Assembly (NCBI GenBank): GCA_934746185.1
Contig: CAKVEY010000037.1
Span: 1 to 9,461 of the forward strand
Reading direction: 5' to 3'
DNA: 9,461 nt
Source of the DNA: an uncultured Clostridia bacterium
GTDB taxonomy: Bacteria > Bacillota > Clostridia > Christensenellales > UBA1242
The translations under genes were made by a program, and so were the position numbers. A model generated the notes under the pieces. The model made no database searches and had not been told where the DNA came from. It saw only the letters and a list, made by a program, of their open reading frames with translations. Below are positions 6,442-9,461 of this stretch, piece by piece (the first letter of the stretch is position 1; each line of letters opens with the position of its first letter).

Positions 6442-6936
6442 ATGAAAAGAGATTTATCATTTGGTTCATTATTAACTACAATTAGTGCAGCAGTTGTTGG
6501 TTTTGGTGGTACAATTTATGCAGCATTTTTCTTTTTAGGTTTATCTATGAATAGTAGAGGAGAAATATCTAATCCAGAAATGCTTATTGGCACAGTTGTT
6601 TGCGTTTTACTAATTGTTATGGGCTTAGTAGCAACAATTTTAGCAATTATAGGTATCTTTAAAAAAGGAAAAGGTCTTGCAATAGCAACTTTAGTATTCC
6701 AAGCAATTTTAATTGTTTCTTCAATTCTTGCAATGATTTCAGGTTTTAAAGCTTGTGCCGGATTAGCAGCAGAAGAATTAATCGTTTATGGTTCAACATC
6801 AGTTCTTCCTTTCGTAGGTCTATTTATTGCTCACGCTGGCGCATTCGTTTTAAATTTATTCAATGTTTTAAGAATGAAAAAAGAAGTTGCTCCTGTTGTT
6901 GAAGAAGTAAAAGTAGAAGAAGCCAAAGCAGAATAG
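6442..6936 (+). CDS. Small four-helix membrane protein of unknown function
   Basis: I do not recognise this 164-residue protein. Hydrophobic stretches at ~10-34, 48-73, 79-101 and 119-142 indicate four transmembrane helices. Short polar loops lie between them, including a basic KKGKG turn at 74-78. After the last helix comes RMKK (144-147) and then a charged tail of repeated Val/Glu/Lys/Ala steps (EEVKVEEAKAE) that should lie in the cytoplasm by the positive-inside rule. There is no cleavable signal or catalytic motif. C54 and C105 are the only Cys residues. The gene stands alone, with a consensus promoter, an excellent ribosome site and its own terminator, so it is probably an abundant membrane protein. 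The tail resembles those of small, poorly characterised Bacillota membrane proteins, but I cannot name a family. Confidence 0.85.
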   Translation: MKRDLSFGSLLTTISAAVVGFGGTIYAAFFFLGLSMNSRGEISNPEMLIGTVVCVLLIVMGLVATILAIIGIFKKGKGLAIATLVFQAILIVSSILAMISGFKACAGLAAEELIVYGSTSVLPFVGLFIAHAGAFVLNLFNVLRMKKEVAPVVEEVKVEEAKAE

Positions 6937-6954
6937 TTATATAATTATTCTTTA

Positions 6955-6979
6955 ACACCACATCAGTGGTGTGTTTTTT
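6955..6979 (+). terminator. Intrinsic terminator of the membrane-protein gene
   Basis: A 7-bp stem (ACACCAC with GTGGTGT), a 4-base loop ATCA, then G and six T (6974-6979). It isolates the gene from the one at 7037. Confidence 0.85.
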
Positions 6980-7001
6980 ATTGTTATTTTTATTAAACCT
7001 A

Positions 7002-7030
7002 TTGAAATATTATTATTTGTGTGTTAAAAT
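7002..7030 (+). promoter_or_regulatory. Promoter of the 266-residue gene, predicted leaderless
   Basis: TTGAAA (7002-7007), a 17-base spacer ending in TGT, then TAAAAT (7025-7030), a TGn extended -10. Seven bases past the -10 is 7037, the A of the ATG itself. No ribosome site is present, which agrees with a leaderless mRNA. Confidence 0.65.
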
Positions 7031-7036
7031 AAAAGT

Positions 7037-7837
7037 ATGGATAAATATAGTAGTATTTTTAATAAAACAAGAAGAGAATATGTTTTAGCAAACATATCAA
7101 AATTTAATTCACTTTCCTTTGTTGCAAGTTATCATAATGATAATGATTTTATTTTAAAAATGGAAGGAAAGGCAAGACACATCTATTTTAAAGAAATGGC
7201 TAAAATCTTTAACTTTTGTAAAGAAATGGGGGAAACCGATGCAGTTTTAGATTACGCCGAAAACTTGCTTTATGATATTCCTGAATTTAGAAATATTTTG
7301 TTTAAAGATGAAAATAAAAAAGATGATAAAAAATTTATTGATAAATCTTTAAAGATGGTAAATAAATATTCTAATAAAGATGTTAAAGACTTAATTGATT
7401 ATATGAATATTTTAACTGCAACAACGCTACTTATAACTGGTGGAAAACTTACATACTTTAACGAAATGCCTAAACAAATTCAAGAAAGTTTAGACTATGA
7501 GTTTTCAAAAGATGTTTATATGAATATGGTTTGTTTAACAAATTTAGGTGAAGACCTATCTTATATGTATCTTCGTAGCAAATTAATTAAAGTCGATATG
7601 CCAATGTTTGTTACAAAAGAACTAAAAGAATATTACAATAAAATGATGAAAGAATTATATATTGAACCTATAAAGTGGCAAGGTATAAGTACAATTATGA
7701 GATTAGAATACGAAACAGAAAAAGAGAAAAAATTGTATGAAGAAGTTTTTCCTGAATTTAATTTTAAGTATGAAGATAGGGAAAATAATGAGCCAAATTG
7801 TTATAATGTAAGTTTTGAATATAACAAAGATTTATAA
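7037..7837 (+). CDS. Uncharacterised 266-residue soluble protein
   Basis: I do not recognise this protein. It has no signal peptide and no convincing membrane helix (the TATTLLITGG stretch is too short), so it is probably cytoplasmic. It is rich in Lys, Glu, Asn, Tyr and Met, contains a single Trp (in IKWQGI), and appears mainly helical. The charged DENKKDDKK stretch around residue 95-103 may be a linker between an N-terminal part (1-~92) and a second helical part (~104-250). No catalytic motif is evident. Codon use resembles its neighbours, so there is no sign of recent transfer. The ATG at 7037 has no ribosome site and lies at the predicted transcription start. The gene is flanked by terminators and therefore stands alone; it converges on the 136-residue gene. 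It ends with tandem TAATAA stops. Confidence 0.8.
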   Translation: MDKYSSIFNKTRREYVLANISKFNSLSFVASYHNDNDFILKMEGKARHIYFKEMAKIFNFCKEMGETDAVLDYAENLLYDIPEFRNILFKDENKKDDKKFIDKSLKMVNKYSNKDVKDLIDYMNILTATTLLITGGKLTYFNEMPKQIQESLDYEFSKDVYMNMVCLTNLGEDLSYMYLRSKLIKVDMPMFVTKELKEYYNKMMKELYIEPIKWQGISTIMRLEYETEKEKKLYEEVFPEFNFKYEDRENNEPNCYNVSFEYNKDL

Positions 7838-7901
7838 TAATTTTATATAAATTTATTTACCATAAAAAGTAATATAATTTTTAAAAATTAATTGATAATA
7901 T

Positions 7902-7945
7902 TAAAAAAATGAGCAAAAAATTTGAATTTTTGCCCATTTTTTTTA
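7902..7945. terminator. Bidirectional terminator between two convergent orphan genes
   Basis: A long hairpin pairs the A-rich left arm (7903-7919) with the T-rich right arm (7927-7943). The core ATG-A-GC pairs with GC-C-CAT and has one A/C mismatch. Runs of eight T on the plus strand and seven T on the minus strand let it serve both genes. Confidence 0.8.
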
Positions 7946-7960
7946 ATAAAAGGTGTAATT

Positions 7961-8371
7961 TTATAAATTATTTTCATTTTCATCTGAGTTTACACTATAA
8001 TATTTTATAAAGCCTTTTTTGTATTCTTTTTTGAATTTTTCATCAAAATCTTTATTGTTTATAACAAAGTAATATAATTCTTGCGAGTAATCTGTTCTGT
8101 GCATTGCATCGGTTAACGAAAAATCTGTTAAGCATAAAGTTGGACCATCTGGATAAATAGAATTAATTCCACCAAACATATTATTAAAAATTCTTGTAGC
8201 AAATTTATCAAGTTCAGTTTCTTCAAGTCTTTCACAAAAAAGGAACATTGTTTTTTCAGGTTTATTAAAAATTTGTATTTTGTTATTTTCACCTTTTTCA
8301 GTTAATTTTAAATTTAATGGTTCTAATAATTTGTTAATTTGTTCATCGGTTAAATTTTCAATAAATTTCAT
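7961..8371 (-). CDS. Uncharacterised 136-residue protein
   Basis: I do not recognise this protein. It opens with a helix-like stretch (ENLTDEQINKLLEPL, residues 5-19), followed by alternating strand-like segments (KIQIFN, KTMFLFCERL) and a conserved-looking core with FGGINSIYPDGPT. It closes with a Lys/Glu-rich stretch and an acidic tail (DENENN). It lacks a signal peptide and membrane segments, so it is probably cytoplasmic. The start is supported by AGGAGA about eight bases upstream. A near-consensus promoter divergent from the PHP gene drives it, and it ends at a shared bidirectional terminator. Its size and charged ends would suit a small regulatory or partner protein, but nothing in the sequence establishes that. 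Confidence 0.75.
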   Translation of the reverse strand: MKFIENLTDEQINKLLEPLNLKLTEKGENNKIQIFNKPEKTMFLFCERLEETELDKFATRIFNNMFGGINSIYPDGPTLCLTDFSLTDAMHRTDYSQELYYFVINNKDFDEKFKKEYKKGFIKYYSVNSDENENNL

Positions 8372-8395
8372 AATTTTTTCTCCTATGTTGAAATT

Positions 8396-8424
8396 ATTTT
8401 ATCATATAATAAATTTGCTGTCAA
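8396..8424 (-). promoter_or_regulatory. Promoter of the 136-residue gene
   Basis: Read on the minus strand: consensus TTGACA (8419-8424), a 17-base spacer ending in TGA, and TAAAAT (8396-8401), a TGn extended -10. It is back to back with the PHP-gene promoter, with 23 bases between the -35 boxes. Confidence 0.75.
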
Positions 8425-8447
8425 TATATAATTTTTTTTTGCTTTGA

Positions 8448-8476
8448 TTGACAATACAATTATAGTTTGATAAACT
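8448..8476 (+). promoter_or_regulatory. Promoter of the PHP gene
   Basis: TTGACA (8448-8453), a 17-base spacer ending in TGA, and TAAACT (8471-8476), a TGn extended -10. The start would be near 8483, four bases before the AAAGGAG ribosome site. Confidence 0.7.
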
Positions 8477-8477
8477 A
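8463..8477. promoter_or_regulatory. Palindrome over the PHP-gene -10 box, possible operator
   Basis: TAGTTT (8463-8468) and AAACTA (8472-8477) form a perfect 6-3-6 inverted repeat that covers the whole -10 box. A repressor bound here would block the promoter. No regulator gene is nearby, and a short AT-rich palindrome can arise by chance. Confidence 0.35.
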
Positions 8478-8498
8478 ACTTTAATAAAAGGAGTTAAT

Positions 8499-9311
8499 GT
8501 GAAAAAAGACTTACATATTCATACAAATTTTTCGGACGGGCAATATTCGCCAAAAGAAATTTTAAGTAAAATAAAACAAGCAGGAATAACCGAATTTGCA
8601 ATAACTGACCACGATAACTATGATGGTGCTATAATAATGAAAGATTTAGTTAAAAACGAAAATTTAAAGTTCCATATTGGTGTAGAAATTTCTAGTATAA
8701 TTAATGGTTACAATGTACATTTATTGTGTTACGATTTTGATGTATTAAATGAAAGAGCAAAAGAGATAATAGAAGACTTAAAAGTTAAACGCCTAAAAAA
8801 ATTAGATATGACTATTGATTATGTTAAAAAATGTTTTAATTATTCTATAACAGATTTAGAAAAACAAAAATTACTTGAAGAAAATCATATAGTGGGCAAA
8901 CCACATATTTATGCATATCTTTCTAAAAAAATGAATTTAGATAGAGAAGAATTTTATAATAAAATGAATGATTTAAAATGTGAAAATACAAAAGTTGATG
9001 CTAGTAAAGTTATAAATGCTTTTCATAATGCTGGTGGTAAAGTTGTTTTGGCACACCCAAAAGAAATCGAAGAAGAATATGATATTGATAGTTTTAAAAT
9101 AATTGAAGTCCTTGCAAAAAAAGGTATTGACGGATTAGAAACAAAACATAGCAAACATACTTATGAAGATTATATTCGTTATAAAATATACGCAAAAAAG
9201 TTTAATCTTTTTGAAACTCAAGGTAGTGATTTTCACGGAGAAAAAGTAAAACCTAATGTAAAACTAGGTGAATGCAAAAAACCTGAAAAAATTGACGAAA
9301 ATATTTTATAA
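8499..9311 (+). CDS. PHP-domain metal-dependent phosphoesterase
   Basis: A cytoplasmic hydrolase of the PHP superfamily, similar in layout to the YciV/RNase AM-type proteins that act on nucleoside bisphosphates or 5' RNA ends; the substrate here is inferred only from family likeness. Metal-binding motifs appear in order: HIH (6-8), SDG (12-14), ITDHD (35-39), H59 and GVEIS (61-65), LAHP with H186 (184-187), and GSDFHG with D244 and H246 (242-247). At 270 residues it is near the family norm. The start is GTG at 8499, set by AAAGGAG five bases upstream; an ATG two bases earlier (8497) is followed at once by TGA. The promoter overlaps a palindrome. No terminator follows, and the tRNA promoter begins four bases after the stop, so read-through into the tRNA genes is possible. 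Confidence 0.9.
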   Translation: MKKDLHIHTNFSDGQYSPKEILSKIKQAGITEFAITDHDNYDGAIIMKDLVKNENLKFHIGVEISSIINGYNVHLLCYDFDVLNERAKEIIEDLKVKRLKKLDMTIDYVKKCFNYSITDLEKQKLLEENHIVGKPHIYAYLSKKMNLDREEFYNKMNDLKCENTKVDASKVINAFHNAGGKVVLAHPKEIEEEYDIDSFKIIEVLAKKGIDGLETKHSKHTYEDYIRYKIYAKKFNLFETQGSDFHGEKVKPNVKLGECKKPEKIDENIL

Positions 9312-9315
9312 ATGC

Positions 9316-9344
9316 TTGACAACATAGTTTTTTCGTGCTATTAT
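9316..9344 (+). promoter_or_regulatory. Promoter of the tRNA cluster
   Basis: TTGACA (9316-9321), a 17-base spacer ending in TGC, and TATTAT (9339-9344) with a TGn extension. The start would be near 9351, about five bases before the mature tRNA-Arg. Confidence 0.8.
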
Positions 9345-9355
9345 AAAATAGTTGT

Positions 9356-9432
9356 GCGTTGGTAGCTCAGTTGGATAGAGCATCGCCCTTCTAAGGCGAG
9401 GGTCGGGGGTTCGAATCCCTTCCAACGTACCA
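9356..9432 (+). tRNA. tRNA-Arg (anticodon TCT)
   Basis: A full cloverleaf of 77 bases including an encoded CCA (9430-9432). The acceptor GCGTTGG pairs with CCAACGT (one G-T end pair). The D arm is GCTC/GAGC, the anticodon stem TCGCC/GGCGA holds the loop CTTCTAA with TCT at 9390-9392, and the T arm is GGGGG/CCCTT around TTCGAAT. It reads AGA codons, which suits the low GC content. Confidence 0.95.
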
Positions 9433-9438
9433 CTATGG

Positions 9439-9461
9439 TGGGGTATAGCCAAGCGGTAAGG
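9439..9461 (+). tRNA. 5' part of a second tRNA, probably tRNA-Gln (cut by window edge)
   Basis: The sequence starts TGGGGTATAGCC and continues AAGCGGTAAGG, the usual opening of bacterial tRNA-Gln (acceptor TGGGGTA, D arm GCC...GG). It lies six bases after tRNA-Arg, so both are probably on one transcript. The anticodon lies beyond the window, so the identity is inferred from the 5' half alone. Confidence 0.75.

Noticed and set aside
7838..7901. Possible small gene or RNA between the 266-residue gene and the terminator
   Set aside because: Only AT-rich sequence with frequent stops and no ribosome site or stable fold apart from the terminator.

Overview
The window looks like chromosomal DNA of a low-GC, Gram-positive-type bacterium (Bacillota, probably an uncultured clostridial or related gut-type lineage; the exact group is my inference). 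The grounds are very AT-rich intergenic DNA, strong AGGAGG-type ribosome sites, SigA-like promoters, an SPaseII lipoprotein, a Clostridia-style RadC with an N-terminal GHRDRLR motif, a DegV/FakB protein, and a tRNA with an encoded CCA. All ten protein genes stop with TAA (8) or TAG (2). Tryptophan is very rare, and the two Trp codons seen are TGG, so the standard bacterial code fits.

Layout. Bases 1-535 carry no gene but hold degenerate direct repeats. Next comes a + strand pair: thymidine kinase (tdk, 551-1141) and a lipoprotein with one Ig-like (Big_2) domain (1177-2007). A bidirectional terminator (2031-2052) separates this pair from two minus-strand genes, the nucleoid protein HU (2065-2337) and RadC (2437-3195). 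RadC is divergent from a + strand pair, a DegV-family fatty-acid-binding protein (3329-4192) and the RNA-binding protein Tex (4179-6341), which overlap by 14 nt. Then come a small four-helix membrane protein with a very strong promoter and ribosome site (6442-6936), an unrecognised 266-residue protein predicted to be read from a leaderless mRNA (7037-7837), and a convergent unrecognised 136-residue protein (7961-8371, minus). A PHP-family metal phosphoesterase (8499-9311) is divergent from the latter. The right edge holds tRNA-Arg(TCT) and the 5' part of a second tRNA, probably tRNA-Gln.

Function. Most genes are housekeeping: nucleotide salvage, nucleoid structure, DNA- or RNA-linked functions, lipid handling and tRNA. 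Compact single-gene units alternate in strand, each with its own promoter and often its own terminator. Several promoters share a TGn extended -10 element. I see no mobile element, CRISPR array, phage gene or defence cassette, and no clear new multi-gene system. The items most worth a second look are the two predicted short-leader or leaderless genes, the two orphan proteins, a palindrome over the PHP-gene -10 box, and the repeats in the left intergenic region.
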